This document shows positions 23,837 through 32,419 of a stretch of DNA of 64,000 nucleotides, piece after piece. The position numbers were made by a program, and so were the translations under genes. The stretch spans positions 3,534,001-3,598,000 of the forward strand of contig NZ_JAVDYG010000001.1 in NCBI RefSeq assembly GCF_031458325.1. The letters are read 5' to 3'. This DNA comes from Nocardioides marmoribigeumensis. Lineage in GTDB: Bacteria; Actinomycetota; Actinomycetes; Propionibacteriales; Nocardioidaceae. Under the pieces are notes generated by a model that was not told the origin of the DNA, made no database searches, and saw only the letters and a list, made by a program, of their open reading frames with translations. Positions within the stretch are counted from its first letter, which is position 1; the number at the start of each line of letters is the position of its first letter.

Positions 23837-26230
23837 TCAGCCGCCGAGGCCGAGGTCGTGGTGGGCGGCCACCGTCTCCGGCGAGAGCTGGTGGAGGTAG
23901 ACGGCGAGCTCGTCGACGGTGCCGGCGTAGTTGCGCTGAGCGGGCTCCTTGGGCCAGCCGGCGAGCCGGTCGCCGCCCACCTGCCACGACCCGGCGTAGG
24001 CCGAGGTGGACCGCTTGGTCGAGTCGCCCGCCACCCGCCGGCCGTCGAGGTAGAGCACCGTCCCGGCGTCGCCGTGGGTGGCGACGGCGTGGTGCCACCG
24101 GTCGTCGTCGACCCGCGCCCCGCTGCGGACGACGTGCGGAGCCCGCGACCCGTCGTACATCCCGAAGACGAGCCGGCCGTCGGTGTCGACGTAGAGGTGC
24201 CGGTCGGCGTAGGAGCTGAGCGTGGTCTGGCTGGAGCCGTAGCCGACGATCTTGCCGGTGCCCGACCCCTTGAACCAGACCTCGACGCTGAACGTCGACG
24301 GGGCGGCTGTCCGGGAACGTCCGCGCGCCATGCCGAGCACCCCGTCGAGCTGGACCGCGGTGTCGTCGGGGACGCCCTGGAGCGCGCCCGGGACGCCGCG
24401 CGTGACGCCGCCGGAGGTGTAGCGCCCGCCCCCGCCGGCCGGCACGAGCGTGCCGGCGACGCGGTCGGCCTGGTCGTCGAACGGCCAGTAGAGCTGCGGC
24501 CGGTCCGCGAGGACGCGCCGGCGGTAGGCGTCGGGGCCGGAAGCGACGGTCACGGTGGTCGCGGTGGAGGGCGCGCTCGCCACACCGGCGCCGTCGGTGG
24601 CGACCACGCGGTAGCCCACCCGCGAGCCGGGCGTGAGGCCCGTGTCGAGGAACGACATCGTGGGACGCGGGGTGTCGTGCGACGAGGTGGCGCTGCGGGT
24701 GGCGACGACCGTGCCGCCGCGCAGCAGGGAGTAGCCCAGCGTCGCGTTGTCCCAGTCGTCGGTGGCCTCCCACGTCACGCGGACGCGGCCGGACGCGTCG
24801 CTCACCGCGAGCGGAGCCGAGGGCTGCTCGGGGGCGATCGAGGGGACGCCGGGGTCGCGGGCCGGGCCGAAGCGGGTCAGGCCCTGCTGGGGATCGCCGT
24901 TGACGGTGGTGAACTCGCCGCCGGCCCACAGCACGTCGGCGGTCGGGGAGTAGGTGAGGTCGCGCGGGCCGAGGGACCCGACGATGCCGCCGTCGGTGGT
25001 CGGCATCCAGTGCAGGAGGCGGGGTGCCCCGGAGCCGACCACCTCGGCCTGGAAGCGGTGGTAGTGCTCGTCGCCGGGCTTGTCGAGGAGGTGGCGTGCG
25101 GTCTCGCGGAAGCCGCCGGGGACGGCGTGGCAGTCGTGGGCGTGGGAGCCGGTGTAGAGGGAGGAGCCGACCCGCTCGATCGCCCAGGTGGCACCGAGGC
25201 AGGTGTTGCGCCAGCGCACGACCCCGTTGGTCGGGTTGATCGCCAGGCGGCCGTCGAAGACGTGCTCGCCGAGACCTTCGGTGGCGACGTAGACCGTGTC
25301 GCGGTCGACGGCGAGGTCGGTGACGTAGGAGCGGCGCCCCCCGTTGGTGCCCCGGAGCGGGTTGCCGGACCAGGCCGTGTTGGCGCCGGTGGCCGCGCTG
25401 ACGGCTCGGACGCCCCGCCGCAGCTGGCCGTTGACCCGGTCGAAGTCGCCGCCGATGATCACGCGCTTCTGGTCGGCGGTGATCGCCATCGCGATGACGT
25501 AGCCGTTGACCCGAGGAGCCCAGGAGGTCAGCGCGCCGTTGTCGGTGCGGACCGCGGCGACCTTGTAGCGCCTGCGCCCGGAGACCTGGGAGATCTGCCC
25601 CCCGATGTAGAGCCGGGAGGCGCTCGGCACGAGCGCGCGGACCCGTCCGTAGACGCGGTCGACGCGGAACGAGGTCAAGGCCCCGGAGCTGACCCGGAAC
25701 GCCGCCACGTTGCCGCGCACGCGTCCGTCGACGGTCTGGAAGTCACCGCCGACGAAGATGCGCGAGCGGTCGTGGGAGGCGCGGATCTCGTAGACCGTGT
25801 CGCAGGTGTAGGTGCCGGCCCTGGCGCCCCTGGAGCACTCCTTGTCGTAGACACCGGAGGAGGGGATCGGGTAGCTGGGCGCCCGGAAGGCGTGCGAGAA
25901 GGGGAGCAGCGCCCCGGTCGTGGCGTTGAACGCCGCCATGTTGCGCCGGGCGACCTCCCTCGTGCCGGGAGCCGCGCCCGGGGGGCGGACCTTGGTGAAG
26001 TTGCCGCCGACGTAGACCACGTTGCCGACCGCCTCGACGGCGTAGACGACCCCGTTGGTCTGGTAGGTGGGCAGCGGCTGGGCGGTGAAGCGGGTGTCGC
26101 TGGTCGGCGTGGGATCGGTGGCACGCGCCCTGAGGGCGGCGCCGGTGGCGGTCGTGCCCGGCACCCAGGCGAGGAGCGGGACGAGGAGGGCGCCCAGCGC
26201 GGCGCCGAGCAGGCCGGACCGGGTCCTCAC
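23837..26230 (-). CDS. Secreted beta-propeller, fibronectin-III-like and LamG-domain surface protein
   Basis: A 797-residue exported protein. The signal peptide is residues about 1-34. Residues about 50-450 hold propeller repeats (VYVGGNFTKV, IFVGGDFQTVDG, LYIGGQISQVSG, VIIGGDFDRVNG) of the same kind as the 11561 gene. About 480-570 resembles a fibronectin type III domain (PSAPLAVSDASGRVRVTWEA). The C-terminal about 200 residues are a LamG/concanavalin-like fold (FSVEVWFKGSG, WHHAVATHGDAGTVLYLDG). Its GTG overlaps the Wzz gene stop. It probably binds or organises the EPS outside the cell; no catalytic motif is seen. Confidence 0.82.
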   Translation of the reverse strand: MRTRSGLLGAALGALLVPLLAWVPGTTATGAALRARATDPTPTSDTRFTAQPLPTYQTNGVVYAVEAVGNVVYVGGNFTKVRPPGAAPGTREVARRNMAAFNATTGALLPFSHAFRAPSYPIPSSGVYDKECSRGARAGTYTCDTVYEIRASHDRSRIFVGGDFQTVDGRVRGNVAAFRVSSGALTSFRVDRVYGRVRALVPSASRLYIGGQISQVSGRRRYKVAAVRTDNGALTSWAPRVNGYVIAMAITADQKRVIIGGDFDRVNGQLRRGVRAVSAATGANTAWSGNPLRGTNGGRRSYVTDLAVDRDTVYVATEGLGEHVFDGRLAINPTNGVVRWRNTCLGATWAIERVGSSLYTGSHAHDCHAVPGGFRETARHLLDKPGDEHYHRFQAEVVGSGAPRLLHWMPTTDGGIVGSLGPRDLTYSPTADVLWAGGEFTTVNGDPQQGLTRFGPARDPGVPSIAPEQPSAPLAVSDASGRVRVTWEATDDWDNATLGYSLLRGGTVVATRSATSSHDTPRPTMSFLDTGLTPGSRVGYRVVATDGAGVASAPSTATTVTVASGPDAYRRRVLADRPQLYWPFDDQADRVAGTLVPAGGGGRYTSGGVTRGVPGALQGVPDDTAVQLDGVLGMARGRSRTAAPSTFSVEVWFKGSGTGKIVGYGSSQTTLSSYADRHLYVDTDGRLVFGMYDGSRAPHVVRSGARVDDDRWHHAVATHGDAGTVLYLDGRRVAGDSTKRSTSAYAGSWQVGGDRLAGWPKEPAQRNYAGTVDELAVYLHQLSPETVAAHHDLGLGG

Positions 26231-26913
26231 GGGAGGCTCCGGCGCCGGACCGCGGCCCCGACGACGGCGGCGCCGGCGAGGGCCAGGAGAGCGCCGGCCA
26301 CCAGGGCCTGCGGGACGGTGGGCACCGACGGGGAGTCGGGGGTCACCGCCGACCCGATCAGACGGCCCTTGACCAGCCCGTCCTGCGCGACCTCGTCGAG
26401 CAACGCCGTGGCGAGGGCCTGGGCGCTGCGCGCGGCGGTCGCCGGGTCGTCGCTGGCGAACCTGATGTCGACCACCAGCGTGGTGGCCTCGATCGTGGCC
26501 CGGCTGCCGTCGAGCAGCGCCTTGGAGGTCGTGCCGGCGTCACGAGCCGCCTTGGCCAGCACGTCGGGGTTCTCCAGGAGCGTGAGGTAGCGGGGGCCCA
26601 GCAGCAGCATCGTGTCGGCGGAGGTCGCGATCGGGTCGCGCGGGGTCAGGGAGACCAGGGCGGTGCTGGAGTAGCCGCCGGCCACGCGCGGCACGCCGAC
26701 CAGGACCAGGGCGAGCAGGACCATCAGGACCGCGACGGCCGAGGACCACCACGCGCGTCCGAGGTGGCGCCACGACCCGACGGTGAACGAGGTGCCCTGC
26801 GCCCGGGCCCGGCGCTGGGCGCGTGCGTTGGCGGCCCCGACGGCCAGGGAGGTCGCCAGGACGACGGCGAGCGCCAGGGGCACCCACCAGCACCACTGCG
26901 GCACGTCGGTCAT
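26227..26913 (-). CDS. Wzz-like polysaccharide copolymerase / chain-length regulator
   Basis: A 228-residue membrane protein. It has a hydrophobic helix near residues 8-28, a second at about 54-77 (WWSSAVAVLMVLLALVLVGVP) and a third at the C-terminus (ALVAGALLALAGAAVVGAAV), with an extracytoplasmic segment in between that includes VVDIRFASDDPATAARSAQALA. The layout resembles actinobacterial Wzz/CapA-type proteins, but it lacks a fused tyrosine kinase domain. It overlaps the sulfotransferase stop (ATGA) and the propeller gene (GTGA). A chain-length role is inferred. Confidence 0.7.
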   Translation of the reverse strand: MTDVPQWCWWVPLALAVVLATSLAVGAANARAQRRARAQGTSFTVGSWRHLGRAWWSSAVAVLMVLLALVLVGVPRVAGGYSSTALVSLTPRDPIATSADTMLLLGPRYLTLLENPDVLAKAARDAGTTSKALLDGSRATIEATTLVVDIRFASDDPATAARSAQALATALLDEVAQDGLVKGRLIGSAVTPDSPSVPTVPQALVAGALLALAGAAVVGAAVRRRSLP

Positions 26914-27941
26914 GAGTCGGGTCCCCCTCGGTCGGGCGGGTGGAGCTCGCTGTCGTCTGCGTCCGGCTCGAGGCCGGCGTCAGCTCCGGCGTCCTCGCCG
27001 TGGCCCCCCGCGGTGGCCCAGTCGAACCGCCTCCCCAGCGTCTCGAACAAGGCCTCGTTGTGAGGATCGTAGTAGGCGGTCAGGCGCCGGCGCAGGTCGT
27101 CGTCCCAGCCCCTGGGGGGAAGCAGGTGGTGGTGCTCGAAGCGGATCCCGTCGTGGTGGGGCAGGCCGAGGAACTCCTCGACCTGCGCGAACACCGCCGG
27201 TGGGTCGGCGTACATGTCCTCCGAGCGCAGGACGAGCACCTGCTCGCCGCCCAGGTGCTCCAGCCAGCGGCGCACCTGCTCGTCGTACCTCCCGCGCGCG
27301 AGGTAGGTGTGGTTGTCGTGCTCGTAGGAGTAGTACGCCGGGTCGCGCAGCAGGCGCTCCACCTCGCCCTCGAGCCGCCGCGGCTCGGCGTCGATCGCGG
27401 CCGCGAAGTCGGTGAGGTCCTCGGCGTCGCTGCCCCTGCGCTCGCGGAAGTTGGAGAACGCGCGCTCGACCGGGTCGCGCAGCAGCATGATCACCTTGGC
27501 GTCGGGCGCGGTCGCCGCCACGCGCTCGGGGGCGAGCGGGTGGAACATGTAGTAGGGCGAGGCCTCGCCCACGACGGGGTGGTAGCCCAGGCGGGCCTCG
27601 GCGCGGGCGACCGCGGACCGGGTGGGGAAGTGGGAGCGGTACCACCGCTCGCCCCTGGTCCAGTTGATGTCGAAGTAGTGCGGGCTCTTGATCTGCTGGA
27701 CCGCCGGGAACATCGGCAGGACGCCGGGGTGCTGCTGGAGCCACTTCCACAGGCTCGTGGTGCCCCCGCGCTTGGCCCCGGCGATGAGGAAGTCGGGCAC
27801 CACCCGACGACCTGCGGTCGCGATCGCATAGCGGCGTACGGCGGCGCGGCCGGCGGCCTTGACCTGGGGCGGCACCTTGCCCTTGACCGCCCGCAGCCGG
27901 TCGGGCACCTCGACGTGCCGCTGCGGTGTGGCCTCGCTCAT
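26910..27941 (-). CDS. PAPS-dependent sulfotransferase
   Basis: A 343-residue sulfotransferase of the heparan-sulfate/NodH-like type. The 5'-phosphosulfate loop is FLIAGAKRGGTTSLWKWL (about residues 51-68), and the 3'-phosphate motif is VIMLLRDPVERAFSNF. SPYYMFHPLAPERV and YFDINWTRGERWYRSHF also match the family. It would transfer sulfate from PAPS to a glycan, giving a sulfated EPS, with PAP then cleared by the CysQ at 9962. It is coupled to the Wzy-like gene by an ATGA overlap. The acceptor is unknown. Confidence 0.9.
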   Translation of the reverse strand: MSEATPQRHVEVPDRLRAVKGKVPPQVKAAGRAAVRRYAIATAGRRVVPDFLIAGAKRGGTTSLWKWLQQHPGVLPMFPAVQQIKSPHYFDINWTRGERWYRSHFPTRSAVARAEARLGYHPVVGEASPYYMFHPLAPERVAATAPDAKVIMLLRDPVERAFSNFRERRGSDAEDLTDFAAAIDAEPRRLEGEVERLLRDPAYYSYEHDNHTYLARGRYDEQVRRWLEHLGGEQVLVLRSEDMYADPPAVFAQVEEFLGLPHHDGIRFEHHHLLPPRGWDDDLRRRLTAYYDPHNEALFETLGRRFDWATAGGHGEDAGADAGLEPDADDSELHPPDRGGPDS

Positions 27942-29326
27942 GTGGTCCCCCTGCTGGTCGGGGCGGGCTCGCGGCCCGCCGGACGTCGGCCCCCCGGCCG
28001 TCGGTCGGTCGTCGGTGGGGGCACCAGCCCCAGGGCGGCCACCAGGCCGGCGACCATCGCCACGAACACGAGCACGTAGGCGTTGCGCAGCGCGTAGTCG
28101 ACGGTGAGGTTGGCGAGCACGACCCCGGCGGTGGTGCCGAGCCCGTAGGCCAGCAGGTCGGTGCGGACCTCCTCACCGAAGGTGCCGCGCCGCTTGCGGC
28201 GTGCGCGACGCACCCGGTCCAGGCCGAGGCCGAGCGCGACCGCCACGACCACCACCGCGACCCCGCCGATCGCGCCTTCCTCGGCGAGGGTGGTGAGCAG
28301 CCCGTCGTGACCGTGCTCGACCGGGTTGGCCCAGATCGGCGAGGGCGGGCTGGCGTTGAGGCTGCGGTAGGCACCCGGGCCCCAGCCCAGCAGCGGGCGC
28401 TCCCAGAAGTAGCGCAGCGCCTCGGACCAGATCTCCGGCCGGGTGTCGTCGGGGTTGACCGCGCCGTCGAGCGAGCTGACGCGCGCGACGACAGTCGAGA
28501 ACGGAAGCGCGACGCCGGCCGCCTGGGCGAGCAGGAGCGGCACGACGACCGCGGGGACGACGCGCGCGACGATCAGCCGGCGGAAGGTGCGGTTGAACAG
28601 CAGGACGACGACGCCGAGGGTGAAGGCCAGCCACGACAGCCGCGAGAACGACAGCACCAGCGCGGCGCCGCAGGCCAGGCTGGCGGCGATCCCGACCAGG
28701 CGCTGGGAGCGGCGCTCGGTGGCGACCGCGAGCGTGATCGAGAGGAAGAACGTGACCGCGGTGTAGAAGCCGAGCTCGTTGGGGTCGGCGAAGGAGCCGA
28801 CGGCCCGGCCGCTCACCACCGCCCCCGCGAGCTGGGCCCGCACCTGGGAGCCGCCGAGCAGCGCCGGAACGGTGGACCCGAAGGAGCCGATCGCGGTGCA
28901 CGTGAGCAGGAGGCGCAGGTCGGCGGTCGTGCGCGTGACGAACAGGACGCAGCCGGCGTAGAGGATCCCGACGAGGGTGGTGATCGTGATGCCGGCGTAG
29001 TCGGAGAGGAAGGGGCTCAGCAGCGCCGAGGCCGCGACGGCGGCGCCGTAGACGACGGTGCCGCCGACCGCCACGGCCGGTGCGCCGCGCAGCCGGCTCC
29101 AGTCCCGGTCGTCGCCCAGGACGAGCCGGCTCAGCAGCACCGCCCCGACGGCCACGACCACCAGGACGTGGGCGTAGTTGAGGTTGCCGGGCACGCCCGG
29201 CAGCGCCTGGGGCCCGACGCCGGCGCCGAGGGGCACGACGGCGACGGCCCACAACGGCCTGCGGGCGAGGAGCACGACCAGGCCGGCGACGACGGCCAGG
29301 ACGGCGGGCAGCGCGACCCAGGTCAC
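27938..29326 (-). CDS. O-antigen ligase/polymerase family protein (Wzy-like)
   Basis: A 462-residue polytopic membrane protein with about 11-12 helices. It has a periplasmic loop with the Wzy_C/ligase-type motif: the region SLDGAVNPDDTRPEIWSEAL through RPLLGWGPGAYRSLNASP, then ANPVEHGHDGLLTTLAEEGAIG. In a Wzx/Wzy pathway without an LPS core it would polymerise repeat units. The C-terminal tail is Pro/Arg-rich. The GTG start overlaps the glycosyltransferase stop (GTGA). Confidence 0.88.
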   Translation of the reverse strand: MTWVALPAVLAVVAGLVVLLARRPLWAVAVVPLGAGVGPQALPGVPGNLNYAHVLVVVAVGAVLLSRLVLGDDRDWSRLRGAPAVAVGGTVVYGAAVAASALLSPFLSDYAGITITTLVGILYAGCVLFVTRTTADLRLLLTCTAIGSFGSTVPALLGGSQVRAQLAGAVVSGRAVGSFADPNELGFYTAVTFFLSITLAVATERRSQRLVGIAASLACGAALVLSFSRLSWLAFTLGVVVLLFNRTFRRLIVARVVPAVVVPLLLAQAAGVALPFSTVVARVSSLDGAVNPDDTRPEIWSEALRYFWERPLLGWGPGAYRSLNASPPSPIWANPVEHGHDGLLTTLAEEGAIGGVAVVVVAVALGLGLDRVRRARRKRRGTFGEEVRTDLLAYGLGTTAGVVLANLTVDYALRNAYVLVFVAMVAGLVAALGLVPPPTTDRRPGGRRPAGREPAPTSRGTT

Positions 29327-30453
29327 CGGTGCCGTCTCCCCACGGCGTCACGGAGGACCCGGACCAGCCGGGCCGCGGCGACCTCGGCGGTGTCGAAGAG
29401 CTCCGGGGCGAGCCGCAGCGCCTCGGCCCGCAGCGCCTCGGCGCGTCCCGGGTCGGCCAGCTCGCCGAGCGCGCGGGCCACGGAGCCCGGGTCGAGCGCG
29501 TCGACCAGCAGCCCGCCGCCCCGACGCACGCGCCGGCCGACCGGGCCGCCGTCGTCGGGCGCCAGCACGGGTACGCCGGCCAGGGTCGCCTCCATCGCGG
29601 CCATGCCGAAGCCCTCGCGCCCAGGCGTGCGGGGCCCGGCTGGCCGGGTGAGCACCGCCAGCGCGTCGGCCCCGCCGAGCAGCTCGGCCGCGTCGGCGAC
29701 GTGCCCGGCCAGGTGCACCCGGTCGGCCACCCCGAGGTCGGCGGCGAGCCCGGACAGCCGGCGCCCCTCGCCGGGCTCGGCCGGGTCCTCACCGCCCATC
29801 ACCAGCAGGTCCCAGCCCTCGGCGCCCGGCGCGGCGAGCGCGCGGATCGCGGTGTCGATGCCCTTGTAGGGCGTGAAGCGGCTCAGCATCACCAGGAGCC
29901 GGCCGACCGGACGTCCGACCCGGTCCTCGACCTGCTTGCGGGCGAGGTCGCGGGGGAGCGCCTGCCCGACCGGCTGCGGCGGGTGGATCACGGTCACGTC
30001 GGCCCGACGCGTGGCCGGCACCAGCTCCTCGGTGGTCGCGACGACCTCGTGGGCCACGCGCGCCACGACCGGGGTGACCCAGCGGTCGAAGCTGTGGTCG
30101 TGCTTGACCCACACCGTGGGCAGCCGCAGGACCCGGGGCAGGGGGCCGAGGGCGACCTGGGCCTTGACCCCGTTGGCGAGCACGACGTCGGGAGCGCTCG
30201 CTCGCAGCGCCCGCCGCAGCGGCCCCCACGAGCGCAGCACGTCGACCGGCCGTCGACCGACGGGGAGGACCCGCACGGCGACGCCACGGGACTCGAGCTC
30301 GGGCCGCAGGGGGCCGTCGCGCAGCAGGACCGCGTCGACCTCGAGGTCGTCGGTGGCGTCGAGCAGCCGCAGCAGCCAGTACTCCGCGCCGCCGAGCTCG
30401 CCGAACGGGTTGAGCACGGTGACACGCAGGCGACCGGGAGCGGGACCGGCCAT
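29323..30453 (-). CDS. Family 4 glycosyltransferase
   Basis: A 376-residue GT-B enzyme. The N-terminus, VTVLNPFGELGGAEYWLLRLL, is the acceptor-side start typical of GT4. The donor-side domain has LVMLSRFTPYKGIDTAIRAL, and the E-x7-E-type motif lies in GREGFGMAAMEATLAGVPVLAPDDGG. It would add one sugar of the EPS repeat unit. ATG 30453 lies 1 nt after the previous gene's stop, so they are coupled; the frame upstream to 30708 is a shadow of that gene. Confidence 0.9.
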   Translation of the reverse strand: MAGPAPGRLRVTVLNPFGELGGAEYWLLRLLDATDDLEVDAVLLRDGPLRPELESRGVAVRVLPVGRRPVDVLRSWGPLRRALRASAPDVVLANGVKAQVALGPLPRVLRLPTVWVKHDHSFDRWVTPVVARVAHEVVATTEELVPATRRADVTVIHPPQPVGQALPRDLARKQVEDRVGRPVGRLLVMLSRFTPYKGIDTAIRALAAPGAEGWDLLVMGGEDPAEPGEGRRLSGLAADLGVADRVHLAGHVADAAELLGGADALAVLTRPAGPRTPGREGFGMAAMEATLAGVPVLAPDDGGPVGRRVRRGGGLLVDALDPGSVARALGELADPGRAEALRAEALRLAPELFDTAEVAAARLVRVLRDAVGRRHR

Positions 30454-30454
30454 C

Positions 30455-31580
30455 TCAGGCCCGGCCCAGCAGCTCGGCGTACAGCTCGAGGACGCGGTCG
30501 GCGGCGCGCGGCTGCTGCGCGAGGTCGTCGCCGCAGGCCCACGCCACCGCCTCGGCCTCGGCGCGCGCGGCGGGGTCGGCGAGGACCTGGTGGAGGGCGC
30601 CGGCCAACGCGTCCGCGTCCTCGACGGGTACGACGACCCGGGCCGGCCCCCAGCCGCCCTCGCGGACGCCCTCGACGTCACTGGCGACGACGACCCGGCC
30701 CAGCGCACCGGCCTCGATCGGCACCAGCGACATCCCCTCGTAGCGGGAGGGGCAGGTGACCACGTCGGAGGCGACCATCCACGCGACCGAGGTCTCGCGC
30801 GGGGCGTCGCCGAGGAAGCGGACGTGCTCGACCCCGCGGGCCTGGCGGCGCAGCGCCTCCTCGTCGGGTCCGCCGCCGACCAGCACCAGGCGGGCCTGCG
30901 GCTCGGCCGCGACGACGGCGGGCCAGGCCCGGAGCAGCACGTCCTGGCCCTTCTGGTGCGCCAGGCGCGCGCAGCAGACGACCAGCTGGACGTCGTCGTC
31001 GACCTCGAGGAGCTTGCGCGCCTGTGCGCGGTCGACCGGGGCGCCGGCGCGCAGCGCCCCCACCTCGACGTCGTTGGGGATGAGCCGCAGGTCGCCGGTG
31101 ATGCCGACCGCGCGGCCCTCGGCCCGCTCGGACTCGCTGACGCAGCAGGTCACCGACCAGCGCGACCCCAGCCGTTCCCACGCCTGGGCGGCGCGTCGGG
31201 TGCGGCCCTGCGCGGCGAGCCAGGACCACGCGTGGGGGGGTGTAGACGGTCGGCAGGCGGCCACGCAGGGCCAGGCGACCGGCGAGCCCGGCCTTGGCGC
31301 TGTGCAGGTGGACCAGGTCAGGTCCCCAGGAGCGCACCACGCGGCGCAGGCCCGCGACCTCGCGCGGCAGCAGGCGCGGGTCGGGCTCGCGCGCGGCGGG
31401 CCAGTCGAGGACCTCGACGCCGAGACCGCGCATCAGCGCGGCCAGGGTGCCGCCGGGGCACGCCACCGCGACCTCCCACCCGGCCTCCAGCTGGCGGCGG
31501 ACGTAGTCGTCGACGACGTAGGGGACCCCGGTCTCGGTCGACTGGCTGACGTGCAGGACGCGTCGTCGCGCATGGTCCAT
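30455..31580 (-). pseudogene. Family 4 glycosyltransferase with a frameshift at a 7-G run
   Basis: The N-terminal half (RVLHVSQSTETGVPYVVDDY ... LVHLHSAKAGLAGRLALRGRLPTVYT) is in one frame. The rest (PHAWSWLAAQGRTRRAAQAW ... CARLAHQKGQDVLLRAW ... SRYEGMSLVPIEAGALG) is in another. The change occurs at 31234-31240, seven G on the plus strand. Removing one G restores VYTPHAWSW, a conserved GT4 stretch, and makes the length divisible by three (375 codons). So this is a sequencing error, a true pseudogene or a slippery tract. ATG 31580 with GGAGGAG upstream is the likely start. It heads the minus-strand EPS operon. Confidence 0.82.
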
Positions 31581-31676
31581 GCTCGGCAGCTCCTCCACCC
31601 CCTGCACCTGTTCACCCGTGTCCCGTGCGCCCCAGCAATCGCAGCACGAAGGCCAGTATGACGACGCCCCCCTGGC

Positions 31677-31682
31677 TATGCT
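31677..31682 (+). promoter_or_regulatory. Possible -10 element before the second Wzz-like gene
   Basis: TATGCT lies 35 bp before GTG 31718, in the 137-bp divergent gap to the minus-strand EPS operon. It is the best TANNNT match on this strand. No clear -35 is seen. Confidence 0.35.
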
Positions 31683-31717
31683 GCACCTTCAGGGAGTTGA
31701 CGGGCGGGGAGGCCTCA

Positions 31718-32419
31718 GTGGACGACGCACGCGGGGGCGCACCCCGTCGCACCCTCTGGGTCGTCGTCGGGCTGGTGGGGCTCGTCGCCCTGACCGCCGG
31801 CCTCCTGATGAGCGCCCAGCCCCCGGCCTACACCTCGCACGCGGTCGTGTCCCTCGAGCCCAAGCCGGGCCGCAGCGTGCCCCCGGCCTCGACGATCAGC
31901 CTCCTCGCCGCGCCCTACGCCGCCTACGCCTCGGCGGACAGCACCTTGAAGGAGGTCGCCGACAGCGCGGGCCTGACCCTGGACGAGGTCCGCTCCGCGG
32001 TCGCGGTGAGCCTCCCCGCGGGCTCCACCAACGTCGAGGTCGACGTCACCGCCGGCACCTCCGCCGACGCGGTGGAGATCGCGGGCCGGGTGGCGTCCAA
32101 GGTCGCGACCTTCGCCGCGGACGACGCGGTGCTCCGCGCCGCGATCGCCATCCCGCCCACCGACCCCAAGCAGACCCTGGTCTCCCGTGCCCAGCCGGTC
32201 CTCGCCCCGCTCGGGCTGGGTCTCGGCGTGGCGCTCCTGGTGCTCGCCGTCTTCATGCTCTCCGCACCCGCCGCTCGCCGCCGCCTGGACCGACGCCGGT
32301 CGAGCCGGCCCGACCCGGTGGACGCCGAGGCCCCGGGGGACCCGCTGACGCCTGAGGAGCGCGTCGCACCGGCCGGACCCGTGGCCGGTCCGCGGGATCA
32401 GGGCGCCGACATCCGGTAG
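31718..32419 (+). CDS. Wzz-like polysaccharide copolymerase (second copy)
   Basis: A 233-residue membrane protein. There is a helix at about residues 14-33 (LWVVVGLVGLVALTAGLLMS) and a second at about 164-190 (LAPLGLGLGVALLVLAVFML). Between them lies an outside domain, PPAYTSHAVVSLEPKPGRS through VTAGTSADAVEIAGRVASKV, the Wzz fold pattern. The hydrophilic C-terminal tail is Arg/Asp/Pro-rich. GTG 31718 has GGGGAGG just upstream; an earlier in-frame start at 31625 lacks a site. It is divergent from the main EPS operon and overlaps the next, convergent gene by 22 bp. Confidence 0.7.
   Translation: MDDARGGAPRRTLWVVVGLVGLVALTAGLLMSAQPPAYTSHAVVSLEPKPGRSVPPASTISLLAAPYAAYASADSTLKEVADSAGLTLDEVRSAVAVSLPAGSTNVEVDVTAGTSADAVEIAGRVASKVATFAADDAVLRAAIAIPPTDPKQTLVSRAQPVLAPLGLGLGVALLVLAVFMLSAPAARRRLDRRRSSRPDPVDAEAPGDPLTPEERVAPAGPVAGPRDQGADIR

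Noticed and set aside
21464-26590. A plus-strand open frame of 1708 codons opposite the EPS operon
   Set aside because: It is a G+C-driven antisense shadow: composition is Gly/Ala/Arg/Val/Glu without domain signals, and the minus strand holds recognisable genes with coupled starts and stops.
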